Shown here: piece after piece, positions 43,137-52,810 of the stretch
Layout: every line of letters begins with the position of its first letter
Position numbering within the stretch: position 1 is the stretch's first letter
DNA from: Prostheceraeus crozeri
Lineage: Eukaryota > Platyhelminthes > Polycladida > Euryleptidae
Assembly (NCBI GenBank): GCA_907163375.1
Contig: CAJQUW010002101.1
Location: forward strand, 124,001 to 188,000
Length of the DNA: 64,000 bases
Direction of reading: 5' to 3'
Notes under the pieces: model-generated
What the model saw: the letters and a program-made list of their open reading frames with translations, nothing else
Database searches by the model: none
What the model was told of the DNA's origin: nothing
Made by a program: the position numbers and the translations under genes

Positions 43137-43322
43137 TTTTTGGTTGTAATAAGTTTTTGGATGTAATAAGTTTTTGGATGTAATAAGTTTTTGGATGTAA
43201 TAAGTTTTTGGATGTAATAAGTTTTTGGATGTAATAAGTTTTTGGATGTAATAAGTTTTTGGATGTAATAAGTTTTTGGATATGATAAGTTTTTAGATGT
43301 AATAAGTTTTTGGATGTAATAA
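43137..43322. repeat. 18-bp tandem repeat array, second family
   Basis: About ten units of TAATAAGTTTTTGGATGT, next to the end of the polymerase gene. Unrelated in sequence to the first array but with the same 18-bp period. Confidence 0.95.
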
Positions 43323-43329
43323 AAAAATA

Positions 43330-46300
43330 TTATTCCCACGTGTCATCATCATCACTTAAATTACTCTCACTGACGATTGTTTGAAATATTTCAGCTTGAA
43401 TATCTTCTCCGTTATAAGGTAACATAATTTCATTTTCATCAGGTGCTTGACGTTTAAGAATATTTATTTGACCAGAAAAGTTTTTTTCTTCAGTATTATT
43501 ATTTTTATCAGGAATACTAATTCCAGTTTCTAAAGATCTTTTCCATGGTTTATTAACTGTAGTTGATAATGTTTTACCCGAATATAATTTTATAAAATCT
43601 TCTACTTTTACTTTATCTTGTGAATATCCTTTGAATGTTTTCTTTTCACTAAGTCTCCCTTGTTCATCTACAGTAATACAATATTTTATTTTAGGAGCAA
43701 TAAACATTGCAAAAATAATTCCACCATTTCCATAATCATTTTTTCCTTGACACAATTCCCCACCAACATATCCAGTAGCATCTAATTTATTGAAGAGCTC
43801 ATTAGAAATGTATATTGAATCAGTGTTTTTTGCAATTAATGGAAAACCACAATTAAATGCGGCATCTTCTGTTTCAATATCATAAACATATTGTGGTTTA
43901 TTATTTAAGTATCTTACAGTGGTGACATCTTTGGTAATATCATTTTTAACTTGACACGCAGTAAAACACAATGGTTTATCTTGTCTTTCGCTTACTACCA
44001 AATTAATACCTAGAGATGATGCCAAATTGTATAAACCACTAAAGGTTTATTTATTTTTCTGTGTAAAACAAATAGTTGCATATTTACTTTTAAAAAAAGA
44101 TTTCTTGCTCCCATCTGCTGCATAAAACCCAACAAAGAACCAATATCTAATATTATATTCAGCATTTAGAACATTCCAAGGAACACGCTTTTCTCTAAAC
44201 TGATTATAATAATTTTCACTAAAGTATGTGGCATATTGTTTTGGATTTTCAAAATTAAGTTTGTATACCCTAGATGATCTCATTGTATCATATATTTTAC
44301 AATCATTGTTATAAACTTGATTAATATATGTTTTTAATTTCATTAAGAGGTTAAGGTCTTGGTTATTTAAAGTACAACAATATCTGACTCCTGATTCATA
44401 ATTATAGATTCCAGCAGAACCATCTCCTAAACAGAACCCTTCTACAAATGCTCGCCTACATATTAAATTAGGTGGATGATTAACATAAATATCATATAAA
44501 ATTTGTTTCAATGTGATTGTATTGTCGTGTAAAAATAATTTATTATGTAGTAAATTTGTTCCTATATTTAATTCTTGTGGCTTTATTTCATTACCTGTTT
44601 CATCTAACAATGAATGATCTTCAGTACTAGTCCCATTTTTGTTCTTATTCGATAAATACGTTTATTTGTAAGATGTCTAATAATTTTTTTTACTTTACTC
44701 CATCCATTATGAGTATAAATTTCTAAATTATCAACAAATGAAATTTCTTTCATATCACCATTAATTTCAAACGGATTAATTTTATAGTTGTTTACAATAC
44801 TATCTATTCTAGAAATAAATAATAAATTATTCTTTCTCAATATTACAGGCGTGTCAGCTGTTACTGAATCTGTATAATGAATGTATTTTTCGTTGAAACC
44901 ATTAATTTCTAAAATAAAGTTATTCATGATTCTTCTAGAGTAAGAAAGAATGAAAGAACCTAAGTGTGATGGCATGAATGACGTCTTCCCATCTTTTACA
45001 ATATTAGTTTTAAGAAATTCATCATCTTCCATTTCTACTTTCGCTAAATATTGTTCATCATTTAATTTTTCATAATCTTTTACTTCTTGAGTGAAATTTT
45101 TTCTCAATGTATTCTCATTCCATAAATGATATTTAGTGGTTATATCTTTTTGCACAGTTTTGCCATATAGCGAATTCATCAATAATTTAATTAACTCATC
45201 ACCTACAGTATTTCCTTCTGTTTTATATCTTTTTCTCAAATTAAAAAGTTTTTCAATATAATTTCGAAATGGTGAAACTTGATAATTTTTTTCATAAATT
45301 ATACCATCAGTAATATGTAAGATTTTTCCCCCACATCTAACAATTTCTTGTATGTCTACAGAAGTTAATACATCATAACATATACCATTTCTAAACCTGA
45401 TTACTTTACATGAGAATTATTATTTTGATTTTTAACTTTATCTTTTATAGGAACTGGTTGGAAAAACATATCATTCGGATATTGAAACGCAACAGAGAAT
45501 ATTCCAGTTTTAGGTCTAAATGTTTGAATATTAAATTTATATACTATTTCCCGCTCTTCTTCTTGACGAAATTTTCTAGCTGATTCAGCTTTAGGGTATT
45601 ATGAATTTTCATCATACATAGCTGATGGATATAAAGATGTTGCATCAAAAGCCATTAGAAATTCATTTTTTTGTTCAAGTAGTTGATTTGAAATTTTCTT
45701 ACAAATTTCAGTTTTATCTCCTAAATCTCGATACTGTTTCATTAAATCTATTAGATTACTTCCAAGGGACAAAGTCCCACCAGCGTAGTGGCCAGGGGAC
45801 AAAGCCCCACCAGCGTAGCGACCAGGTAAATACTGTTTTAATATTGGTAACAAGATGCTACAAAATGGCGATATGTATTTTCTTATATTTGCTGAAACTC
45901 TTCCACCTTTAACAGATTTTCTAATATAATTTCTAGCCCATAAATCTATATGAGAATGAATATTTATATTGTCATTTTGTACGCTTTTCATCAAACCGTT
46001 AAATGTTAAAGCAGAGGATGTCAAATTAGTAGTTATATCTTCACCAACTAAATCTCGCATAACATTATTATATTTGTAGATACAAAAAGCTAAAGAAAGA
46101 ATATCGTTAACTAAATATGGTCGCCATTCATTTTCTTTTTCTCTATAATTTTCATGTGTTATGTCTCCAATTTCATAATTTAATTTACACACATTCGTAG
46201 GAATTTTAAAATTCTCACACTATTTAGAAAGACTTGTTTTTACATGTTGATAACTACATTTCATTATAATAGTTTGAAGTGCTAATTTACCTGAAGGTGA

Positions 46301-47908
46301 ATCTTTTTTCATATTGTTTTTAAATCTAAAAGATTTTTGAATGTATCTACTAACACATTCAGTTGTATAAGGATTTTGTGATGAAGCAGTTAATATTCCT
46401 CTTGAAGTTTTAAGAGGCGGTTTAGATAATTTAAAATTAGCTTTTATCGGAAAATAGGAATCAAAACCTGATGAATTGTGAGCTATTAAAGTTACTCTCG
46501 AATAATTAAATTTTCCAAGAGTTTTAAAAAATTGATGGATCGGACATACGTCCTCTGGGTTTCCCCCGATCGGACATTCATCATCCTCAGTTCTCGTAAA
46601 TATTTTCACACAATTTTGAAGTTTATTAAATTCTAATTCAGTTAAATTATTATACTCATTAATCTGTTTTTTAAGTTTTTTAATTTCATCTTCATCTTTT
46701 GATCGTTTAATTTTAATCATATCACTTAACAAACGTGTTTCTAATTCTTTCAATCTTTGCTTCGGTAAACAACATATAAATTTATTAAAATTAATAGCTC
46801 CTACAGCATAAGGAATAGGATGAGCTGTTGAACAGTTAGGATCAGGAAAAATTTGGAGATCCCAAATATATGTTGAACCATAGTCAATTTTTTTCTTTGT
46901 TATGATTTTATATGGACGCGTTGTTAGATTTTCATCAGTAACTGTTTTATATATGAGTTTGAAATTATTTTCAATTTCTCTAATAGCTTTTAATTTATGA
47001 GATTTATTAATTAAACAATAGTGACCAATTGTTGAACCTGCGTGAAAGTAATTGTAATAAACATAATTATGAAACGTTTCAATTCCTCTAGGATTTAAAT
47101 GACGATTGGCAGGACTATAATACTGTACACATTCTCCAAAATATTTATTGAATTGAGAAAATTTGCAGTTTGACATTACTCCTGTTCTAGATGTGGCTTT
47201 CTCTTTATATAAAAAATTATTAAACATTTCTTTCATCATTTCTCTTTGTTCTTCATTAAAACCTCGTAAAACATTATAACATTTAATAAAACAAAAATCT
47301 TCAGAAGGAATATAACCATATTCACCGAAATATTCTTTGATTCTATATTTCATATTAATCCCTGCCCCTCTATGCGATCTTTGTACTAACTTCATTCCTA
47401 AATCTTCATATTTAATATTACCTGTAAAAATCCATTCGTTAGCATCGGATTTCTCATCCAGATTCGAAAACCATATTTCAAATGAATTTTTATTATAGAA
47501 GGTTACGTAAAAATTTTGAATTATATTTTCCTGATCTTTAACAACTTTTCCAAGTAAATTAATAATTTTACCATTTGCTAAAAGTTTCCGCATATCATTT
47601 ACTACATTAATAAAAGATACATTTTCATATTTAATTTCATTTGGATTAAATAAATTACATAAATCATCACCAAGCTCATCCTTAATTCTATCATCAAAAA
47701 AGATATCAGTAATATGAGTTTCTAATATTTCTTTTGTTCCACTTTTCTGTTTTTTAATATTACGTCTAATACTACGCCTAGTACGTTTCTGTTTTTTAAT
47801 ACGTTTACTACGTTTGCTATGTTTAATTTGTGCATCAAACTCAGCAGTTTGTTTATTGATTAATTCATCAATCCTAGACGTTTGTCCGAGAGACATTTCA
47901 CGATTCAT
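43330..47908 (-). pseudogene. Protein-primed DNA polymerase B of the inner Polinton (remains), with intein
   Basis: Minus strand. The N-terminus is long and basic (KRSKRIKKQKRTRRS). The exonuclease region has YIWDLQIFPD (about 46855-46880), AHNSSGFDSYF (about 46460-46495) and YLVNDILSLAFCIYKYN. KGGRVSA follows, then palm motif A FDATSLYPSAM (about 45610-45645), motif B LLMNSLYGKTV (about 45155-45190) and motif C YTD/TDSIYI. Motif C is split by the intein at 43825-44867. The end is acidic (SNLSDDDDTWE). This is the replicative polymerase of the element. Mini-palindromes lie inside the region (GGGACAAAGTCCC, 45766-45778). Broken, with about five breaks. Confidence 0.92.
43825..44867 (-). mobile_element. 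Intein with LAGLIDADG-type endonuclease in polymerase motif C (fossil)
   Basis: Inserted between the two halves of motif C: upstream YIHYTD, downstream TDSIYIS. The insert begins SVTADTPVILRKN, the usual N-terminal block A of polymerase inteins with Ser as first residue. Next come the LEIYTHNGWSKVKKI region, a T-x-x-H-type block B near 44615, two dodecapeptide endonuclease motifs (FVEGFCLGDGSAG near 44410-44448 and FFVGFYAADGSKK near 44101-44139), and the C-terminal block F VYDIETEDAAFNCGFPLIAKN ending in Asn, followed by Thr. Length (about 347 codons) and site match the known 'pol-c' position of archaeal and giant-virus polymerase inteins. It is broken along with its host gene. Confidence 0.88.
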
Positions 47909-47957
47909 ATTTTTTAAAAGAAAAAATGAATTTTTACATAGAACCTCGGTTCCGTTT

Positions 47958-48329
47958 TTACATATACACAGGAATATGTAATTGATGTAATGTTTCTAAT
48001 TCATGTGTTGTTAAATGTTCTTTCTTAACCAACCACCATAAATTATTATACGCCAAAAATACTCGGAAACTTCTTAAACAAAGTGGAAAGTCCTTTGTTT
48101 TAACACGCGGTTTAATACCATGTTTTGTTTTATAATCTGTAACGAGCGCTACGTATTTATGATGATAATAAAATCTAACTTCTTTCTTCGAATTTACAGG
48201 ATTTGTAGGATGACGATAATTTTTTAAACTGGTACATGTTCTATCTTGTAAACATCCAACATATTTGTTTTTATTTTTATTAACAAAAAATGTATAAGAA
48301 AAAATTATTCGGTCACTCCGTTTGATCAC
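47958..48329 (-). CDS. Unknown basic protein
   Basis: A 123-residue minus-strand frame (MIKRSDRIIFSYTFFVNKNK). It is rich in Lys, Arg, Tyr and His, with C..D.TC and LCLRSFRVFLAYNNLWWLVK segments. No recognisable domain. It lies between polymerase and ATPase and is separated from the polymerase by GAACCTCGGTTC (47941-47952). Possibly DNA-binding, judged only from composition. Confidence 0.35.
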   Translation of the reverse strand: MIKRSDRIIFSYTFFVNKNKNKYVGCLQDRTCTSLKNYRHPTNPVNSKKEVRFYYHHKYVALVTDYKTKHGIKPRVKTKDFPLCLRSFRVFLAYNNLWWLVKKEHLTTHELETLHQLHIPVYM

Positions 48330-48384
48330 TCCGTTCGATCACTCCCCAAAAATATTTTCTATCGACTTTCAGTCGGGGCGAAGC

Positions 48385-49150
48385 TTAGTCAGAGAACAAA
48401 TCTTCTATAACTCTATCATGAATTTTTTTATTAATATCAATTGTAATGAAGCCATAATATTTTGACCAAGCATTGTTACACGATTGTTTAAATTCATCTT
48501 TATTTCTTACACATAAATCTCTTAACAAATCACTTAAGTTTCTTGCATTTATTTCAAATAGTATAAATATATTTGCATTCTTTCTAATAACACTTCCGTC
48601 TAATGAATACATACTTTCTGTTAAATAAAAACACTACAGGTGTTATGTCTACCTCTTGTGAAATAATTTCTCTGAACTGACTAATTTCTATCATTAACAC
48701 AATCATCAAAAATTACACAATGTTTCATTGTTTTATCTAGTTTACTAGGATCTTGCATATTACCACTATCATCTATTAATTGTATCTTTATATGGTTATT
48801 TTTATTGGATTCTACTAACTGATTATTTTTTGCTGCTTCTTCACACCACGAACTTATTTCTTCTTCATCTTCAGATTTTTCATATTCTTTGAATAATGAA
48901 GCAATTGCTGTTTTTTAAGATTATTTTAAAATCCATATTTTAAAAATTGATAGACGGGTTGTTCTGCTGTTGTTGTATAAATTATAAGATTTTTATAATC
49001 CAAAAAATTTGGAGTCGTTAAAATTTTAAATAATAGATACGTTTTTCCACATCCTGATCTTCCACAAATAACTGACAAAACTTTATTAGATAAATTTGGA
49101 TGATGATTAAATTTGAGTTTTTTTTATTTAATGGGGGCACTTCACTCATT
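48385..49150 (-). pseudogene. FtsK/A32-like genome-packaging ATPase (remains)
   Basis: The minus strand reads HHPNLSNKVLSVICGRSGCG then KTYLLFKIL: a Walker A (GRSGCGKT) after a strand. Farther on comes KHCVIFDDCVNDRN, Walker B with the paired acidic residues. The C-terminal part has SVIRKNANIFILFEINARNL, the usual ending of this family. It pumps DNA into the capsid in Polintons, virophages and adenovirus-like elements. It lies between the unknown basic gene and the penton-like gene. Broken, with about three breaks. Confidence 0.82.
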
Positions 49151-49224
49151 TTTTAATAAAAAATTTTATTTTTATTTTAAAAGAAGAAGAAGAAAATTAA
49201 ACTTCTCTAGCTTCGCGTGGGAGT

Positions 49225-50013
49225 TTATACCTCCCGAACCAAAAGATCTATCATAATCTCTTCACCTCCAAAATTTATTTCTTGTCCTTTCTCATCAGTG
49301 ATTCTAATGTTGATGTTGTTAATAGTTTTTCTTGTAATAGGGAAATATATTAATGTTTCTGGAATTACATTTAATCTATAACCAATGGGTACAGTAAAAG
49401 CTGGAAAACTGAATATTAAATTTGATAATTTACCATTTATATATCCTCCTTCAATAATGTCACAATGTACAACAATTGAATTTATTTCAGTTATTTTTGG
49501 AATCTTCTCACTTAAATGATAACCTTGACTATAGGTTTGTTTATTAAATCCTAATAGCTTTGACAATGATCTATCATGATTAAAATCAACTTGATGATTT
49601 TCGTCTAAAGTAAGAGAAAATTTATTGACTGCCGGTTCAACTGCAAAATGTAATTGTTTCTTATCTTTAAATGGTATACCTAAATGTCTCTTAATTTAAT
49701 TTGATATTGATTCAACTTCGTAAGAACCAGGAAGAAAAGTTAGTATTTTCCACGTTTTGCCTTTATCAGTAGAATATCTAAATTGATCATTCACATCTTT
49801 TATAACATTTTGAATAATGTTAAATGTAGAGAAACTAGTCAATGCAATTTGATAATTTTTATTTTGTTCTAAATATAGAATGGGTTCTAAATTACAAGTG
49901 TGTGATGAAGTAGTTGTTATAATTTTTAACGTCGTACTAAATTTTGATGAACCCAAAATCTCTGTTAGATTTTCTAAATGATTATTAATTTTGTCTAAAT
50001 CTGCTGAACACAT
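49225..50013 (-). pseudogene. Penton-like minor capsid protein (single jelly-roll; remains)
   Basis: The N-terminal part (MCSADLDKINNHLENLTEIL) continues with YQIALTSFSTFNIIQNV and FRYSTDKGKTWKILTFLPGS. The C-terminal part reads SKLLGFNKQTYS, VHCDIIEGGYINGKLSNLIF and NNINIRITDEKGQEINFGGE. A 'YxIALTSFSTFNxIxNV' start and the 'LLGF...I.V.CDII.G.Y.NG' block are typical of the Polinton minor capsid protein that forms the pentameric vertices. About 260 codons overall, near the usual length. Broken, with about one or two breaks. Confidence 0.8.
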
Positions 50014-50151
50014 TTTTTAGTTAAAATTTTGAATAAATATTATAGATAAAAATCATAGATAAAAATTATAAATAAAAATCATAAATAAAAATCATAGATA
50101 AAAACCATAGATAAAAATTAGAAACAACATATTTCAACTACGGGCGAAGCC
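50014..50151. repeat. Short AT-rich tandem repeat and palindromes
   Basis: ATAAAAATCATAG-type units repeat six to eight times at 50035-50120. They are followed by GGGCGAAGCCC (50142-50152) and GAACCATCGGTTC (50155-50167). Confidence 0.85.
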
Positions 50152-51029
50152 CTAGAACCATCGGTTCGTTATACTTTTATAATCCTCTTCATTTAGAATC
50201 TTCTTTTCTAACAGTCTTTTCAATATAGCATGAATTTCATTGGAACTAGAATTATGTCCTTCTTTTATTGCAGATATTAAAATATTTAATCTATTTAGTA
50301 ATTCTTGTGGATCATCTGGTAAAAATACAGTTGTTTCTGTTTTCTGTTTTTCAGATAAACCTTTTCCTACTTTAACTCCCGTTGATAATAAATTTTCTAA
50401 TTGTTTATAACGTCTAAGAGATTTTACTGCACCAACTCTCTCTAACATAGCTTTATATTTTATGAGATCTTCTACAGCATAATTACTTAAATCTGCTCCT
50501 CTTAAAAGATCAACAAAATTTCTATCTAAATTAAAAGGATATTTATCTGGTTAAAAAATTAAACCTCGAAAAGGTTGTGGAAATATTTCTTTCTGTCCGA
50601 GATAAAATCTGGGTATTGTTTTTCCTTCTATAAATGAAATAGAATGTTCAAATTGCATAGATTTTGGTAATTTCTTATTAATGTTTGATTCTAGTAATCC
50701 ATAGTCATCTAATATAGTTTTGTGCTCTGGATCTGTTATATCAATTTGTTTATCATTATTTATAAGTTCTTTTTCAAGAGTTTTAAATGGTTTCATAGTT
50801 TTTTCAAAATCAGTTTTTACTTGCTCGGTTTGCTGCATTTTTTCAAACATATCAGATTGAATACCAGCTTTTATCATTCTATGTTGAAGATGATTTTCTT
50901 TCATAATATTTCTTTGTTTTATTAACTCTTCTAATTGTTTTATTCTTTTAAAATTATCAGCTCTAATTTTATCCATTTTTAAAATATAATATTTGAATTT
51001 TGTGGTAGCATTGGAATACAACAAAAACA
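50152..51029 (-). pseudogene. Coiled-coil virion-cluster protein, unknown (remains)
   Basis: The N-terminal part, from MDKIRADNFKRIKQLEELIK, is a long charged helix and ends with KTIPRFYLGQKEIFPQPFRG. The C-terminal part contains LERVGAVKSLRRYKQLENLL and PDDPQELLNRLNILISAIKE. It is predicted mostly helical. It lies in the minus-strand virion cluster beside the penton-like gene, so a structural or scaffolding role is plausible. No family recognised with certainty. Broken, with about one break. Confidence 0.45.
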
Positions 51030-51097
51030 TTTTACTGAACAAACTATTTTTTTATTGCTTTGTTGTCTGACATCTTTTCGTTTAAAGTTTTCTCGTT

Positions 51098-51826
51098 TTA
51101 AGTTTTGTTTAATAAAGTTTTGTTTAATAAAGTTTTGCTTAAATTTTCGCTTAAAGTTTTTAGCTCTTCTAAAAAAATTTTATCATTTTCTTCATTAGAA
51201 ATTTTACCATCAGTAAAAGTTTTACCATCACTAGAAATTTTGCCATCCTGTTTATTCTTATCATCAACTTTTTCTGACTGTAATTGAAATGATATTTGAT
51301 TTACTTCATTAGCTATTTGGTCAAATTTGTCAATCTCATCTAACGTAATAACATTATCATCACATACTCTTTGAAAGTAGTAATGTAGTTTATCATAGAC
51401 TTCTTTAATATGTAAATGCTTAGTTTTTAATGATTTTCGTTTCTTAGTTATTAGAGATTTATCTAACATTGTAACAAGTGAAGTTGCAAAAACACCCGTA
51501 CCTGTTAAAGCTGTAGCAACTACTGGAATTACTAAAACACCTGAAGATATAACAATTGTTAAAGCACCTAAACTTATTGTTAAGAATATGCCAATTCCTT
51601 GTGTTACATTCTTAACTTTACTCCATCTCTTTCTTAATTTTTTATAATGCTCCAATCTTAATAATAACTGAGATTCCTTATCTTTCATATACCTAACTCT
51701 ATCTTTGTGTTTTTCTTTGTTCATCTTTTCGATGTTTATCTTTTCAATGTTCATTAAAGTAGAACTACGTTCATATGATAACGAAGGATATATTCTTGCG
51801 GTTTCTTCCACTTTTATTCCTTCCAT
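51098..51826 (-). CDS. Membrane protein with coiled coils, unknown
   Basis: A 242-residue minus-strand frame starting MEGIKVEETARIYPSLSYER. Residues about 74-115 form two adjoining hydrophobic segments (GIGIFLTISLGALTIVISSG, VLVIPVVATALTGTGVF), flanked by Lys/Glu-rich helices. Short repeats DGKISSDGKTFTDGKISNEE occur near the end, then a NKTLLNKT duplication. The first few codons lie in the terminal inverted repeat, so the left repeat carries a copy of the same start. It is the outermost minus-strand gene. Function unknown; membrane association is inferred. The frame looks whole. Confidence 0.5.
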   Translation of the reverse strand: MEGIKVEETARIYPSLSYERSSTLMNIEKINIEKMNKEKHKDRVRYMKDKESQLLLRLEHYKKLRKRWSKVKNVTQGIGIFLTISLGALTIVISSGVLVIPVVATALTGTGVFATSLVTMLDKSLITKKRKSLKTKHLHIKEVYDKLHYYFQRVCDDNVITLDEIDKFDQIANEVNQISFQLQSEKVDDKNKQDGKISSDGKTFTDGKISNEENDKIFLEELKTLSENLSKTLLNKTLLNKT

Positions 51827-52302
51827 TTCTGAGGCTTCCCCTGTTGAGGTTTCCTTTTTTAAAGAAATATTTTAATACAATCTTCTGGTATATTAGGACA
51901 ACGTGATATTTTTTGGGCTACCTAGATTTTCATCTGCCTACATTTTCGATCTTCGGCTACATTTTCGATCTTCGGCTACGTGATATTTTTCGACCACGTG
52001 ACATTTTTTAGATTACGTGATATTTTAAGACCGCCTAAATTTTCGTCCACGTGATATTTTGAGACCGCCTAAATTTTCGATTACGTGATATTTTGAGACC
52101 GCCTAAATTTTTGAAATTTTGATTTTTTTGAAAATTTGTCACTACCTAAATTTTCGGCCTTCGGCCACGTGAAATTTGAAGTCTACCTAAATTTTTAAAA
52201 TTTTGATTTTTTGAAAATTTTGAAAAAACCCGCAAAAGTGTGACATCCGGCGCAAGCGAAGCGAAGCAAAGCGTCGCGCCGGATGTCACACTATATACTA
52301 CT
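51806..52302 (-). repeat. Inner Polinton right terminal inverted repeat
   Basis: Inverse partner of 34950-35426, slightly longer through small length differences in the repeat units. Confidence 0.92.
52237..52292 (-). other. Terminal hairpin in the inner Polinton repeat (right)
   Basis: Same 17-bp palindromic arm as at 34960-35010, in inverse orientation, 10 bp from the element end. Confidence 0.85.
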
Positions 52303-52308
52303 CTGCCG
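52303..52308. repeat. Target-site duplication of inner Polinton (right)
   Basis: CTGCCG, identical to 34944-34949. Confidence 0.93.
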
Positions 52309-52693
52309 AGGGGGGGGTCAGAACTTTTTCTCTACGATTGAGCTGGGAAGAAGTTCCTAGACCCAAAATTTCACGTAGATTCCGAATTTGCACTCCGTTT
52401 TCCCATCCGAGGTCTCCTTCATGCCGAATTCCGACCTTTCTCATCCCAAAACCAACCCTTTTCTCACTCTATCCCTCCCACATTCCTACACCTTCCTTCC
52501 CATCCCTTGCCTCACAGTTCCTCCTTCCTTCCTTCCGGAGGGGGGGGGAGGGAACAGTTTTCTCCTCTCGGACCCATTCCTCCCAACACATCCTTGGCGA
52601 ACTCCCTCACCTTCCTTCCAGAGGGGGGCTGAGTCAGCATGATGACTCATCACTGCACTGCACTGGACTTGATTTTGCCACTGGATTACTACT
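52309..52693 (-). repeat. Outer Polinton right terminal inverted repeat, terminal portion
   Basis: Continues the outer terminal repeat after the inner element. The run AGGGGGGGGTCAGAACTTTT is the inverse of the left repeat near 20240-20268, and the end GGATTACTACT is the inverse of the left terminus. Confidence 0.88.
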
Positions 52694-52699
52694 GAGCAT
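52694..52699. repeat. Target-site duplication of outer Polinton (right)
   Basis: GAGCAT, identical to 19944-19949. Confidence 0.9.
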
Positions 52700-52810
52700 T
52701 TATGGATTTGGATAGAAGGAAGTACTATTCCACACGCCTTCAGAAAGTTCACTCACCTTTCATGTTTAGAAGTATATGAAATACGACTGCCGCTAAAGAT
52801 ATGTAGTATA

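Larger units (their letters stand above)
34950..52302. mobile_element. Inner Polinton/Maverick with a polymerase intein (broken)
   Basis: A 17,353-bp element with inverted repeats of nearly 0.5 kb. It begins AGTAGTATATAGTGTGACAT and is flanked by the 6-bp duplication CTGCCG (34944-34949, 52303-52308). Plus-strand parts from the left: fibre-like coiled-coil protein, small membrane-active protein, major capsid protein, second membrane-active protein, PLA2-integrase. Then on the minus strand: protease, DNA polymerase B (with intein), unknown basic protein, packaging ATPase, penton-like protein, coiled-coil protein, membrane protein. This is a complete-looking Polinton gene set, more AT-rich than the outer element. 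It is broken, with roughly ten breaks, though the integrase and protease frames look whole. It must be younger than the outer element. Confidence 0.95.
19950..52693. mobile_element. Outer Polinton/Maverick (broken), interrupted by an inner Polinton
   Basis: The element starts AGTAGTAATCCAGTGG at 19950 and ends with the inverse at 52693. The 6-bp duplication GAGCAT flanks it at 19944-19949 and 52694-52699. Long terminal inverted repeats, a 6-bp duplication and a protein-primed DNA polymerase B define a Polinton. Without the nested 17.35-kb element it spans about 15.4 kb, a normal size. Plus-strand genes fill the left half and a minus-strand polymerase gene the right half. No capsid, ATPase, protease or integrase gene was recognised, which is unusual. 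The element is broken, with roughly ten breaks. It is older than the inner element, which lies within its right terminal repeat. Confidence 0.92.

Noticed and set aside
42290-43322. CRISPR array
   Set aside because: The 18-bp units are contiguous tandem repeats with no unique spacers, in a eukaryotic element.
19950-52693. A single 32.7-kb Polinton
   Set aside because: The 17.35-kb interior has its own termini and 6-bp duplication and interrupts the outer right terminal repeat, so two nested elements fit better.
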